Of a stretch of DNA of 64,000 nt, positions 48,275-60,450 are shown piece after piece. Source of the stretch: Purshia tridentata. Its lineage: Eukaryota > Streptophyta > Magnoliopsida > Rosales > Rosaceae. The notes under the pieces were generated by a model that worked only from the letters and a program-made list of their open reading frames with translations, made no database searches and was not told the origin of the DNA. The stretch covers positions 62,001 to 126,000 of the forward strand of contig QANT01008764.1 of assembly GCA_003254885.1 (NCBI GenBank), given 5' to 3'. Each line of letters begins with the position of its first letter. Position 1 is the first letter of the stretch. A program made the translations under genes and the position numbers.

Positions 48275-51135
48275 ATGAACCAGAATGCTTATGAGATATT
48301 CAAGATGTGGTTCAGAAAAGTATGGAATGTGGATGATAGGAGTATTGTGGGTTTCTCAAGGCTACTGAGAAGATATATATCATTTTCAAGCAGACATGTA
48401 ATGGACATGGCTGCTAAAGATGGGGAGCTGAGGGTCTTCATAGTTTCTGGAGAAGTATCGGGAGACACCATTGGCTCTCGTCTCATGGCATCTATAAAGA
48501 AGCTCTGTCCTGTTCCTGTTCGCTTTTCTGGTGTTGGAGGGTAGGCTATACTTTCCCAGCAGTCTCATTGGTTGTAATTCTTTTCAGAAACCCTATTTCA
48601 TGGAGTTATGTTAGTAGCTTCTTTTGTGTCAAGTCTCCTAGTCATTGAATATTTATACTTCTACATAGCAAATTGATTCCAACAATATAAATTGAGTGAG
48701 CATTTAATTAATTATGCAGTTTTCATTTTCTTAATAAAAGAATATCTTCACCTCGATGACATTAGGCACTTTGACAAAACTGTGGTTTTTTAAATTTTGT
48801 TGTTTGAATTTGGTTAAACACCATCCTGAAATTGTTGGAGGTATTGTTTTTCTCCCCATATATGTTCAGGCTCATGATGTCCAAGCAAGGATTAAAATCT
48901 CTGTTTCCCATGGAGGATATTGCGGTGATGGGTTTATTGGAGTTATTGCCTCATCTTAATAAGCTCAGAGTGAGTGTGTGCTACATATACTTTACTTACA
49001 GAAGTCAATGACAAATACTTTTTTTTTTGGCCATTTTAATACGGGAACATGGTTGTGTCAGGTGAAGCTGCAGGAGACAATAGAGGCTGCTCTTCTGTTT
49101 CAACCTCATGTTGTTGTAACAGTGGATTCCAAGGGTTTCTCTTTCCGTCTTTTAAAGCAGTTAAGGGGTAATATGCACCACCTTCTCGGAGTTATAATCA
49201 AACTTTAGTGATACTATGGTGTTGGAAAATGGGACATGATTTTTGCAGCTAGATACAATCAGCAAAGATTCGATGTTCCAGTACACTTTCATTATGTAGC
49301 ACCATCATTTTGGGCTTGGAAAGGGGGTGAAGCACGACTCAGAGGCCTAGCTGAATTTGTGGATCATGTCTTGTGTATACTTCCATATGAAGAAGAAGTT
49401 ATCAGATCAAATGGATTGGCTGCAACCTTTGTGGGCCACCCCATTCTGGAGGATGTTTGGGAGTTAAAATTGGTATGATTTTGTCATATATTTTTGGAAT
49501 AAAAGTATTGGATAGTTGTTATTAGTTATTACATATTGTACTTTGGATTTCTTAGATCTCTGGTGTAATGTTCTTTCTTCCAAACAGTTGCGAAGTATTA
49601 ATATAACCATATATGCTGTTCAAATTGACTTGTAGATGATTTAGTACTAATACATAATGTTGTGTCTGGAAGGATACTTCACCACATCAATGGAAGATAG
49701 AAGGAAACTCTGAAGATTTCAGAAGGAAATATGCAATACCTACAGGTAAAATCTAATGAAGTTCATTTGTAATCAAATTTTTGAATTGGGTAATTGATTT
49801 ATTGTAGCCTAAGAATTGGGCTGCACAGTGAACCCTTTCTTTGAAATGTTTCTGGATTTGCACCTACACTTTCTCTGTTTTTTTTTTTTTTTTTTTNTTT
49901 TTTTTTTTTTTTTTTCCGTTTATTCTCCTTTTATAGGTAATTTTTTTCGTATAAATGATTTAAATCTGAAGCCCAAAATCATTTTTAAGGCATATTATAT
50001 TTGAATCATCGATCTTGTCTTATAATTTCATTCTCCCTGAACTCTTTATTGACACACACCTGTCCCTGTGTGTGTGCATGCTTTCTATCTCTATCAATAT
50101 TAAAATCTCCTTTTTAATATGTTCTGAATTGATTTTGCTAAAGGAGCCACAGTCATTTCCTTGCTTCCTGGAAGCAGATTACAAGAGGTCACCAGAATGC
50201 TTTCCATCTTTGCAAACACTATGGAATTATTAAAAGTGTCCTTTCCTGAGTTAGTAACAGTCATCCATGTTGCTCCAAATCAGCATGTGGCGAACTTTGT
50301 CACTGGAATCACGAACAAGTGGCCTGTGCCTGCTATATTGATTCCAGGAGGATCCCTGCACCAGAAATATGATGCTTTCAGTGTAAGGGGGAAAAAATTC
50401 ATTTAGATGAATACTCATTGGTTAGGATTATGCCTTTAGTTTTAAGTTTTAATCGCATATTTCCCAGAAAGTTGATTTATTGATTCCTGTGGATGCAAAT
50501 GTGCGTGCTTGATAAATATACCGATTCTTGCTCAAACTTGTTACTCATATTGAGTTGAGGTGCTTACCTTGCAGGCAAGTAGTGTTGCATTATGTACTTC
50601 TGGAACAGTTGCTTTGGAGTTGCAGCTTGCACGGCTACCATGTGTAGTCGCCTATCGAGCTCATTTCCTAACTGAGTGGATTATTCGTTATAAAGCCAAG
50701 ATACCTTACATCTCCCTCCCAAATATTCTCTTGGATTCAGCTATTATACCTGAAGCTCTCTTTAAAACATGTACTCCAACAAAGCTAGCCTCATTGACTT
50801 TGTAAGATTTTTGTTTTTAGATATGAGCATAATATTTTTTCTTCTTAGTTTTAAGTTTTCTTTTTTAGGTCAAATACTGGGAATTTATAAGTACAAAGCT
50901 TAATATTTCCATAAGTTGCACATGAACGAAGTATGTGATCCCCCACAGGAACTTGATGCATGACGATGGCCTCCAAGAAAAACAGATTGCTGCTGCTGAA
51001 AAGGTTACCAGACTCCTATGTGCTTCGGCTGGAAATTTAGATAACTTGGCAGAGCAGAATCAAAGATGGACGTTTCCCCATTACACACCAAGTATGATAG
51101 CAGCATCCACAGTACTGCACTATGTGAAGCCATAA
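48275..51135 (+). CDS. LPXB: Lipid-A-disaccharide synthase, mitochondrial
   Basis: Eight exons in phase: 48275-48540, 48870-48969, 49062-49167, 49249-49472, 49673-49745, 50144-50382, 50575-50801, 50949-51135; about 473 residues. The Arg-rich N-terminus (MWFRKVWNV, RLLRRYISFSSRH) looks like a mitochondrial presequence; an in-frame ATG at 48305 is an alternative start. The LpxB hallmarks follow: VFIVSGEVSGDTIGSRLM, HYVAPSFWAWKGGEARL, ATFVGHPILED, SLLPGSRLQEV and ALCTSGTVALELQLARLPCVVAYR. In bacteria LpxB joins UDP-2,3-diacylglucosamine and lipid X to make the lipid A disaccharide; plants keep this pathway in mitochondria (Arabidopsis LPXB, At2g04560), where its product has an unclear role. Intron 6 (49746-50143, between exons 49673-49745 and 50144-50382) has a long poly-T run with an ambiguous base (49897). 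Confidence 0.95.
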
Positions 51136-52066
51136 CGATTGTTTATGGGATGTCATTATTTTAGTAAAAAACTGTCGTCCAAATGTTTAATATCATGTTG
51201 CCAACGAATCTTTTGGATTGATTGAAATAGAAGGTGGAGAGTTTCGTTGCATCCTTCACTCTGATAGTCCTATCCAAATATCCTTCTTGATTTATTTTCT
51301 TTATTATTGAGGGTACATTGCATATTTAAATTGAATTAGGGAAAGGAAATAGCTTTTTCTTTTGACAGATGCTTTCATAAGTTTGTAGAAAGGATTCCAC
51401 ACCAAGAATGTAACGGATCGGACTGACCCAGATCTTATATTTGATTTAACTTTTAGACTCGTTTGTGATGTGTTAAGATAAGAAATAATCGGATTCATAA
51501 CAAAATACGAACAGTCGACAGGCCTAAAAAATATATATATATGAATTCAACCAGGTACTAACATATTGGCTAAAAGCTCTAGCAATCTTGGTTTTTCTTT
51601 CACTCTTAATTAAGAATAATTAAGATCTATTAACCCTTTGATCCTCTCACTTCATCTTGTTTGACTTTGCACGAAATGATGCAGTAGTACATAGTCAATT
51701 ATATAGATATGGTGAAGTGCTTGCGCAGTAGAGGCATGTGTGACAATGGAACATGTCAGCTTAGAGTGGCAGAGCTTGAAAATCCCATGATTCACATAAA
51801 AAAAGGCAGACATATAGCGCAGTCTACTCTTCCCCCTTCAAATGCTAACTAAGCCTCCTTAAGACCAGCTCAACTCAAACAAACACTCCTTGTATAGTAA
51901 ACAAAACTCTATTTAAAATCCCAACTCCTTCAACCCCATTTACACTATCAAACCACTCCAACATTGCACAAAGAGTCCTCCATCCACCCATCACAAGAAA
52001 AAAAAAAGGCTTGACAACTAGCCCTCTCTTTCTCTCTCTCTCTCTCTCCTTTGCACATCAACAACA
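51136..52066. other. Spacer between LPXB and the secreted-protein gene
   Basis: LPXB 3' UTR, AT-rich spacer and, in the last 170 bases, the promoter of the next gene, including ctatttaaaa at about 51909 and a CT-rich leader (52022-52048). No other gene is seen. Confidence 0.5.
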
Positions 52067-52444
52067 ATGGCTGTGTCCAGAGGGTTGCTTCTGCTCTGCC
52101 TAGCCGCTCTTTTGTTCAGCATGTTCATGATCAGCGTGGCGGAGCCGGCTGCAGAGACTGAGGAACACAGTGAGCAAATCGACAACGTTCGTCCTCTTGA
52201 GAGCTGTAGCGGCGAACCAAACAAAGGGGACCAATGCAGGGAAGATGAGGGTGATGAATTTGTAGACGATGATTTTGATGACACTTACAAGATTGTGAAC
52301 AAGGTTGCAGTGACTTTCTCGGCTAGAACAGGCACAGTTGAGCCAGCTGGCCCAGCAGCTGGCCTCGAAGCTGGCCTCGGAGCAGAGACATCGGAGCCCG
52401 AAATGGTTGAAGACCAAAGTCATCTCATTGTACTGGGACACTGA
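52067..52444 (+). CDS. Secreted acidic small protein, unrecognised
   Basis: A single-exon 125-residue frame. A clear signal peptide (MAVSRGLLLLCLAALLFSMF, cleavage probably after SVAEPA or SVA) leads to a very acidic mature chain: a Glu-rich start, LESCSGEPNKGDQC with two cysteines ten positions apart, an acidic block DEGDEFVDDDFDDTY, then KIVNKVAVTF, a repeat-like PAGPAAGLEAGLGAETSE and the end QSHLIVLGH. A CT-rich leader and a TATA-like ctatttaaa ~150 bases upstream support a gene. It is not a phytosulfokine (no YIYTQ), CLE, CEP or RALF that I can recognise. It may be a precursor of a small apoplastic peptide or a plain secreted acidic protein; no function is assigned. Confidence 0.7.
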   Translation: MAVSRGLLLLCLAALLFSMFMISVAEPAAETEEHSEQIDNVRPLESCSGEPNKGDQCREDEGDEFVDDDFDDTYKIVNKVAVTFSARTGTVEPAGPAAGLEAGLGAETSEPEMVEDQSHLIVLGH

Positions 52445-53881
52445 TCCAGAGCTATAACTATATATATAGCCAATGGGGCTGGCTGGCTAGCTGCTGCTTC
52501 TACACCACAACTTGCAGGCTTTTATTTTCGCTTTTATTTGTTTCATATTCTTTGTTTTAGCATTGCCTTTAAGTTTCCAGTCCTTTTTTTTTTCTTTTTT
52601 TTCTTTTTTTAATTTTTTTATCTAGCTGTTGATCAAGTGTGAGATGGGTCTCATAAAGAAACTATGTTCTCTTGTTGGTTCTTTTAATGAATTAGAAGTA
52701 CTTTTTCTTCAACTTGCTGCATGATGATCATTATGGATGGAATAACGTTATTCGTACCATATCTATGTAAGTATCGTCTTTATTAGAAATGATCATAACA
52801 AGGAAATGTTACGAATTAGACCCAAAGTTTAAGCATAACCATTAGCCATCCATTAATCTCAGTTAGCAATCCAGTCATCCATAATCTTATTTTGGCATAT
52901 CCCTACTACCACTGTTTTTATCATATGAAAAGTTGGTCTAAACATGTATAGTAATCAAGGTTGACTGAAAAGCACAAACCATAGAGATGCTTAAAACCAG
53001 GAATCAAAGGACAAAAAATCAACTTATCCAATTTTAAGAAAATCACATCACCATCATTAGCCTGAATTAGCAAACCAACAAAATCTTCAAGTCTGCCAAG
53101 CCGCTAGGCTATTGAATGTTTCAAGAGGTGAGACTCTGGATGCATGCAGCCCTAAGCATCCAAAGGACTGCCACAAACAGAAGATGAGGCTAAAAGAAAG
53201 GGGTTGTGAGTCAGAATTTCGATACAGGAAGGCTCATCACCATGACCATCTTCTAATTTGATGCTCTTCCTCTAACAGATGAATATATTGTTGATCAGTT
53301 AATGATACTTAATAAATGGTGCAATTTGGTTTGTTGGTTTTGATTATATTGAAATAATATCCTTTTGTCTCTGTGCATTGTTTTTTTTTTTTGTTAATAT
53401 GAGATTGTTATACAATCACCGGTCGATGCATGTAAGGGCTGGATTCACTTCAATGTTATTGATATCAGTCCTTGTATTAAATCCAAGGGTTAAATGCATT
53501 GTCCCTTACGCGAGCACTTTTGTACATAAACTGATTCATGAAACCCAAAAGGCATGTTATAACCAAGGAGATGTAATAATAAGTACGAATATGAAAATGA
53601 GTTTAAAAGGTCTTCAAGGCCTCAACAATTAATAACTTGCTGTAGTACTCAAAATCAGGGGATCTACATATTTTTAATAGCTTTGACCAATTATAAAGAG
53701 CCAGGGATTTCATTTTTTGTTTAATATCAAAGTCGCTTTCTTTGCAGTCAAAACTCCAAAGTGGTGGACTATGATCATATATCTTTCAGTTGAATATATA
53801 TAGTTATACAAAATTCTTGGTACTCTAGCAAGCTTAGCACATTATTAATCAGTCAAAGAGAGAGAAGGGGACAGAGTTTTC
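52445..53881. other. Spacer between the secreted-protein gene and the pyruvate carrier gene
   Basis: 3' UTR with T-rich tract, then AT-rich spacer. A TATA-like atatatatag lies at about 53794-53803, some 80 bases upstream of the MPC start. No other gene is seen. Confidence 0.5.
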
Positions 53882-55042
53882 ATGGCAAATTCTAAGCTGC
53901 AAGCGTTTTGGAGCCACCCAGCAGGCCCTAAAACCAGTTTGTTTACTTCTCTGTTTATTTCTGTTTCCCTCAGTTACTCTATAGGTTTTGACATGTTTCT
54001 GTTGATCATGATTTTCCCATTGTTCCAAATTGCTCAATGATGGCTTGTTGATATGAATGTTTGAAAGACTAATAATCACACATTCACACCATCTCCTATG
54101 AGTTCAGCTAGATATTCTTTAGTCAGTATAGGAAAACTAGATGGTGTTTGATCTGAAAGCTATTGAAATTAAAGATAATGATCCAGATTATTGATTTGGT
54201 TGATGATCACTTGATGTTTTCTCAGGGATCCAATAACAATCTAAACCAGAAACTACCCTTTTCTTCAAATATAATTAATTGCATATAAATCTTCTTTCCT
54301 TTCTTTTTCAGTCCATCCAAAAGATTACTAATTACTTTCCATTGAAATTGAGCATATGCCTTAATACCCTTTTTCCAATATTTATCTTTATAATAAACTG
54401 CAAAAGATCATCATATATACCTACAAATAATAACAGTTTATACTTTGTACCACCTAAATTTTGCAGTTCATTTTTGGGCCCCAACTTTTAAATGGGGTAT
54501 AACCATTGCAAATATTCTCGACTCCTCAAAACCACCTGAGCAGTTATCCTATGCTCAGCAAATAGGTTGGTTGACAGATCATGATTCATGACTCTTATTT
54601 GTTTGAGGCCTCTCTCTTACCAATTTTGCAGACAATTAAATTTACTGATATATATTTTTGTCATCCCCATTTGATGATCTGTCCAGCTATTTCAGGCAGT
54701 GGACTTGTAAATGCAAGATACAGCACAGTGATTACACCAGTAATTGATTCTAAACCTCAAAATGTTAATTAATAGAGAAAATTTGCAGTACTATTTGAGA
54801 TATATTTTCTTTTCCTTACAATTTGTCCATTTTGAGATTGCAGAAGAACTGGAATCTTTTCAGTGGCTGTATGGGGATGACTGTGACTAGCATGTTTCAA
54901 CTTGCACGTAAAGCTCAGTAAGTTTTCATTTTATATGTTTTGAAAAGTAATTAATTAATACAGTTGATATTAATCACCTACTCCCACATTTTCCAGGCAT
55001 GATTTATCCTCCAAATACCAACATGCGGCTGCAGAAGAATAA
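53882..55042 (+). CDS. Mitochondrial pyruvate carrier (MPC2-type) paralogue, diverged
   Basis: Five short exons join in phase: 53882-53936, 54467-54565, 54687-54739, 54844-54917, 54997-55042; 108 residues, the usual MPC length. The N-terminus MANSKLQAFWSHPAGPKT and HFWAPTFKWGITIANI are nearly the plant consensus, as is RYSTVITPKNWNLFS. MPC forms hetero-oligomers in the inner mitochondrial membrane and imports pyruvate for the matrix dehydrogenase. Two parts have changed: the usual CTGVIWSRYS reads SGSGLVNARYS (Trp lost), and LFSVNVAMAGTGIYQLARK reads LFSGCMGMTVTSMFQLARK (Asn of the FSVN motif replaced by Cys). Both lie in predicted membrane helices. Because all splice sites and phases are intact, this is probably an expressed paralogue with altered or lost transport rather than an old pseudogene. 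No exon is long enough to stand out alone. Confidence 0.82.
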
Positions 55043-56314
55043 TGAAGACAATCTCAATTCAAGTTATTATGTAGTACTAGTAACTTGCCATGCTGCCATG
55101 CTGGTTTCAAGTTGGGGACATACAATCTGATTTTAGTCATATAAAATGGGTATTAATTTGTGTAAAACCTAATCTTTCTCATGGATTAAGGTTGGATTAT
55201 GTTTTGATTCTATGAAGCACAGTTTACAAGCTGTGGCTTTGCAAATAATGTACTATCTAAGCTGTTCAACTTTAAGATAACAGATAAATAATATGTATAT
55301 CAAGCTAATATTTCTTCACATGTGATTTTGGGCTGTGATCATATTATAATGATATAATCCATTGATGATCTAGGGCTTATAAGCAGCTGCTAGAGCTTCT
55401 TTTTTTTTGACCAAAAGCTGCTAGAGCTTCTTAATCAATCTATATGCACGAAAACAGTACTCCATTAGACATATATGGGTTACTAGCTAACTAGCTTATT
55501 ATGTAAATATTACTGATCTGAGAAGTGTGACAATGAAATAAAGGATTATAAAGACAGTTAATACAAACCGTTTTAGCAGCATCAAAGACATGGGTTAGCC
55601 AAAACTCATACGTATTAAACAATATATTAAACCCTAATTAACCGATAATTATATCAATTATGCCAAATTATTATTTACATCAAGTTAACAACTCTTCGTA
55701 TTGGTTACAATTTATGAACATGCTGCTAGAAAATGCTGCAAAAAAAAAAAAAAAAGGTAAGGAAAGAAAGGAAGCTCTAAATAAATAAATATCAAAGAAG
55801 AAAGTCTAGAAAAATCGTTCAGTCAACATGGTGCACTGCTTTTCTGTTCTCCCTAATTTATGGCCGTGCGACAGCACATACGTAACATAGGGCCAATGAN
55901 CCTTGTGGTTTCAAAATTCTAATTTTGATCCTTGGGTTTTCGTTTATTAACAATTTTGGTCCTTCAGTGATATTTTGCAAAGAGTAAAACACAGGGACTA
56001 AAAACGTATTTAACCCATAAATAAATATCAAAAAAAAAAGTCTAGAAAAATCGTTCAGTCAACATGGTGCACTGCTTTTCTGTTCTCCCTAATTTATGGC
56101 CGTGCGACAGCACATACGTAACATAGGGCCAATGACCCACCGCTGTTCATTGTAGTGTGCCTCCCAGAGATAATACTAACGTACGCCGACTCTTATCCTA
56201 CCCTCCCATGCCTATATAAGCAATTGACCGTCCAACTTGTTTTACTTTTTGACGCATTAAAAATTTAGCCGATATTAGGACAAAGTAATAGTCAGAAGTC
56301 CGATCATAATCTGA
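55043..56314. other. Spacer with duplicated block, upstream of the WLM protease gene
   Basis: AT-rich spacer with a poly-A tract (55740-55755) and a 119-bp direct duplication flanking a 116-bp insert. The right end (about 56200-56314) is the likely leader exon of the WLM protease gene, ending at a donor ctga/gtaagt (56314/56315). Confidence 0.5.
55781..56135. repeat. 119-bp direct repeats flanking a 116-bp insert
   Basis: Copy 1 (55781-55899) and copy 2 (56017-56135) are almost identical, both running from ataaataaatatcaaa to gggccaatga. Between them lie an N (55900) and 55901-56016, whose right end carries the dispersed repeat seen in the 35817-35895 hairpin (reverse complement). Either the insertion came with a long duplication, or two alleles were joined in assembly. 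Confidence 0.75.
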
Positions 56315-56945
56315 GTAAGTCATCTAAATTCTGGTTCTGCCTTTCCTCAATTGTGGATTATTCTTTCATTATCTTCTGATCATTGTTTAATTGGTTTTAA
56401 AATTCTTTGTACAATTCAATTGAGTTCATTAACAATTTTATGTGGCTATGGATTAATTTGATTATTTGAAAACTGTTCTCCCATTTCATTTTTTCTGATT
56501 TTGAGCTGATTTTCGTTGGAGTTACAGGTGAATTTTACGTGGGTTTTGGTTTTTTTCCTTTTTTCTCAGTAGGATAATGGTTGGAACTTAGGGGTGCTTT
56601 TGATTACCGTTAAAGTTGAGAATTTTATCTGGGTTTTTAACTTTTTTTTATTTTATAATTCAATATTTTAATAATGGAATTGAAGAAATTTTATTGTTCT
56701 TCGGGTTATTGGCAAGACCGATACTTTCACTTCACCTTTCTTCATACCTATAGAGAATTCAAGCACACACATGAAGAGATAGGTATAGTTGGATTGGATC
56801 ATTATTGCATTTGAGTTGAAGCATGCATCTTCTATTGGTATTAGATCATTTTGGTTCCTGGTAGCTCTTGATACATTAGTATTTTCTCAAAAGTTGCAAC
56901 TGCTCGAGCAAACAGCTTTTCTCACACTTTGTTTTGCAGGACAAC

Positions 56946-59900
56946 ATGCAAGATCCACAAAGCGTACACAATATTTGGGTCACGTGGAGAGGAAAGAAGT
57001 TTACTGTGGAGGTCAATTCAGGTGCTACTGTCAAGGACCTCGGGAAAGAACTTCAAAAGTTAACTAATGTCAAAGCAGATACAATGAGGCTAATTGTTCC
57101 ACAGTTTCCCAATAAAAGCTCAAAATTGCTATATCCTTTCTCTGACGAGCATGGGCACTTGATTTTACAAGAAACTTCCATCGTTGAGGTATCATATTTA
57201 GAATTATTCTGTATACAGTTCATGCCGTCAAATATGTGTTTTTACACCTCCCTGATACGTAAGAAATTGTCTAGATATTTCCATTGCTTATGAAGTTTGG
57301 TTATTTTATGAAGAGTGGCTGTTACTTGCTATCACCATAGATTGGAAATTTCAGAGTTCTTGCTTCATAACTGATTGGTTTTGTTATTTTTTAGGGCAAA
57401 TCCATCAGAATGATGGGAGTGTCTGAGAATGAGGTTGATGAAGTTCTACAAAATGCAAAGGCAAACTTGAGGATAGCTGGATTTGATGAAGAGGAAAAGA
57501 GATTGAGGCAACGAATGTCACATAGGCCTCACACTTCTCTGAAACTTCCACAAGGACCTTATATCTTTTGTGATTTCCGAACACTTCAACTTCCAGGAAT
57601 TGAGGTGCTTTTTATTTTCTAATTACTAAATTTATACATGAAGAGAAGACATAGGAAGGGACAAATACTTTTTGTTCACTGTTTTATTAAGTTACTCGGT
57701 AGTACCAAATCCATTCATGAGCTATGTAGACACAAAGCTTTAGTGCTAGAACTGAACATATGTGGCATATACTAATTCAATCTTCCTCTGCATTGCCATC
57801 TTTAATTCATGTGTTATTCAGATGGTCTTTTAAGTCCAGATCACCTAACTAATTCTTGTTAGTCTGGAAGATAGAAAACCTAATAATTAGACATAATTCT
57901 TGGTCGTTACTTGTCTGCAGCTGAACCCTCCTGCATCAGAGGCATTAAAAATAATGCACATGCTTGCTTCAGATCCTGGAATTGTTGCTGTCATGAACAA
58001 GGTACCATTGAATGAATATTCGCAGGATTGTATAAACAGACTATCTAGTATTCTGTTCATGTGCTCTGATAAATTGAATTCCATGGTTATTCTGCTATCA
58101 CTGCTGATGATTTATCTTTTCATTGTTCTTTTTAAAGCATCGTTGGCATGTGGGAATCATGACTGAGATGGCCCCTGTTGGTTACGTTGGCATAAGTCCC
58201 AAATGCATCCTTGGCTTTAATAAGGTAATCACACTCTACGCAACAAAAAATAAAAATTATGAAACTATTAGCACTATATTAAAAAATTATGAAATTATCA
58301 GCACTATATTTTCTTTACTTTCACTTCTTGTTGACTCTCATTTGCTGTCGCAGAATCATGGAGAGGAGATATCTCTGCGTCTTCGAACTGATGACCTCAA
58401 GGGTTTCAGGAAATATGAAAAAATCAAGAAAACTCTTTTGCATGAACTTGTAAGCTATATTTTTATTAAATTTTCAGTGTGTGCATATATTTTGTGTGGG
58501 CACATTTGTATTTTTATGTGTAGAATCTTTGTGTGGTTAATGCATGATTAAATGGTTACATTGTATGGTGACATCGTTTTAGGGACCTCATACTGTTCTT
58601 ATATTCATTTCAGGCTCACATGGTATACTCTCAACATGATGTGAACTTTTATGCTTTGGATAAACAGGTAAAAATGTAGTGCAAATGCATTTTTCTGTGG
58701 GAGTATGCATGTTTAAGTTTCCGTTGTTGTTTTCCACTTCAGTGGCCTTCATTTGATTTAAGATCATTTCTGGGCAGTTGAACCAAGAAGCTGATGCTTT
58801 AGATTGGACGAGATCAAGAAGTCACACACTAAGTGGAGTAAGGTATCCAGAGAATTATGAAGGGAACTTCTATGTTGGAGACAATAGTAATTCTTCTCAG
58901 AAGCTTGGAGGAAATATGTCAGGTCAGCTGGTGAGTGCTCGCACATCTTCAGTGGCTGCTGCTTATCACCGTCAAGCAACTGCTTCTCATGGTAGCGTGT
59001 CTGAAGTACATGAATCATATCCAGATGATTCTCGGTTCTATCTGCATAAAGAAGCCGGCCATATGGATTTTGTAGGAAAAGGGGACCTAGCAATTGAAAG
59101 TTTATACAAAGTCCAGAGCAAACCAGATCTGGAGCCTGATCCCGATGAGCATTCTGGCAATCAAAACAAGTTTGAGTCCAGTCCTGATGATTCTCAGGGC
59201 ACTGATGAGTCTTACTCAGAATCTACGGGAAGCAGGGCCATATTTGGACAAGATTTAAGTGCGTCTGAGATGTCTCAACCTGTGCCTCATTTGATAAGTA
59301 ACAGGAAGTTGGCAGCGACAGAGTCTCGTGCAGAACCTGATCCTGATGAGCTGGAAGCTTCTTTGAAGCATGTTGTTGTAGTTGAACCTGAACATTTACA
59401 ATCTCAGGAGATGGAGATTTGTGAAAGCAGGATTCAAGAAAGGCATAATGTGGATGAACCTGATCCTGATGACTCGAATGCAAAACAGAATGACTTGGGA
59501 TATCATTCATATGGAAATATCATAATACCTAATCAGGCTGTGTCCTTAGTTACTGAAACTATCAAACTTGAAGCCCATGTGAGGAACACTTATAAAGAAC
59601 CTGATCCTGATGAATCTCGATCAGATGGAGTCATTCAGGCCGAACCTGATTCTGATGATAATATGGTGCATCCACAGGAAATTTTCAGAATGCAGATTGA
59701 TGAACCAGATCCAGATGATCAAGAAGTTCAAAGAATTCAAGATCCTGTTACAGTTGCTTGTAAGCGTTTGCAGAAGAACATTGAGATGCTTCAAGCTGAG
59801 GTTAATCCCACACAGGCTACCACAGTTCTCCAAACTCTCTTTAAGATAATAAGGTACCCTAATCTAATTTGACTTTATACTTATACCTTTCTCCATTCTC

Positions 59901-60450
59901 AACTTAGAACTCAAGAATCCCCTGAAATACATAGAAACACATTGCTAGGTTATCTGTAGTTGTAACTTTGTGCATTGAGTTATTGAGGCTTATTAATATC
60001 TTTTGGCAGGAATGTGCTCGAACACCCAGGTGAGATGAAATACAGAAGACTGCGCAAGGTACAAACATTGTTACCCTAATATATATTTCATTACATTTAG
60101 CTTTTAATATTGGAGTCTCCTCATTAAATCTTTTTCCTAATAGCTAATGAATGATACATTGCAGGCTAATCCCTTAATCCAAAGGAATGTAGCTAACTAC
60201 AAAGGTCTGCAGCTTCTCTTACATTGGGATGTAATTTTTCATATGAACTTTTATCACTTATTAAGAGTTTTTACTGTTTTTTTTTTTTTTTGTCATTACA
60301 GCTGCCATGGAATTTTTGTTTCTGATTGGCTTCAAAGAGAATGTCATGGATGAAATCGGAACACCAGAAACTTATCTAGTGTTGAAGCGGGATGATCCAG
60401 GCTTATTATGGCTTGCCAAGTCCTCCCTTGAGACATGTATTACCTTCTAG
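56946..60450 (+). CDS. WSS1B: UBL-WLM-PUB zinc metalloprotease (WSS1/SPRTN-type)
   Basis: Ten coding exons: 56946-57188, 57395-57604, 57921-58001, 58138-58224, 58354-58449, 58614-58667, 58778-59853, 60010-60058, 60165-60204, 60302-60450; 694 residues. A leader intron probably runs 56315-56939. Domains: ubiquitin-like (~8-85), WLM protease with zinc motif HELAHMVYSQHDVNF (His237, Glu238, His241, His247, split by an intron after HEL), a long acidic linker with six EPDPD-type repeats (from residues 376, 443, 484, 531, 546 and 566), and a C-terminal PUB domain (~575-690; NPTQATTVLQTLFKIIRNVL). WLM proteases of the Wss1 family cut DNA-protein crosslinks, and PUB domains bind CDC48/p97. Arabidopsis has WSS1A (no PUB domain) and a UBL-WLM-PUB protein (At5g35690) of this design. 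The active site is intact. Confidence 0.93.

Noticed and set aside
52067-52444. Phytosulfokine or other known peptide-hormone precursor
   Set aside because: The YIYTQ core and the usual flanking motif are absent; no CLE, CEP, RALF or GASA pattern is seen.
53849-54079. 76-codon minus-strand frame
   Set aside because: It overlaps exon 1 of the pyruvate carrier gene and has no motif of its own.
58764-59093. 109-codon minus-strand frame
   Set aside because: Antisense shadow of the large WSS1B exon.
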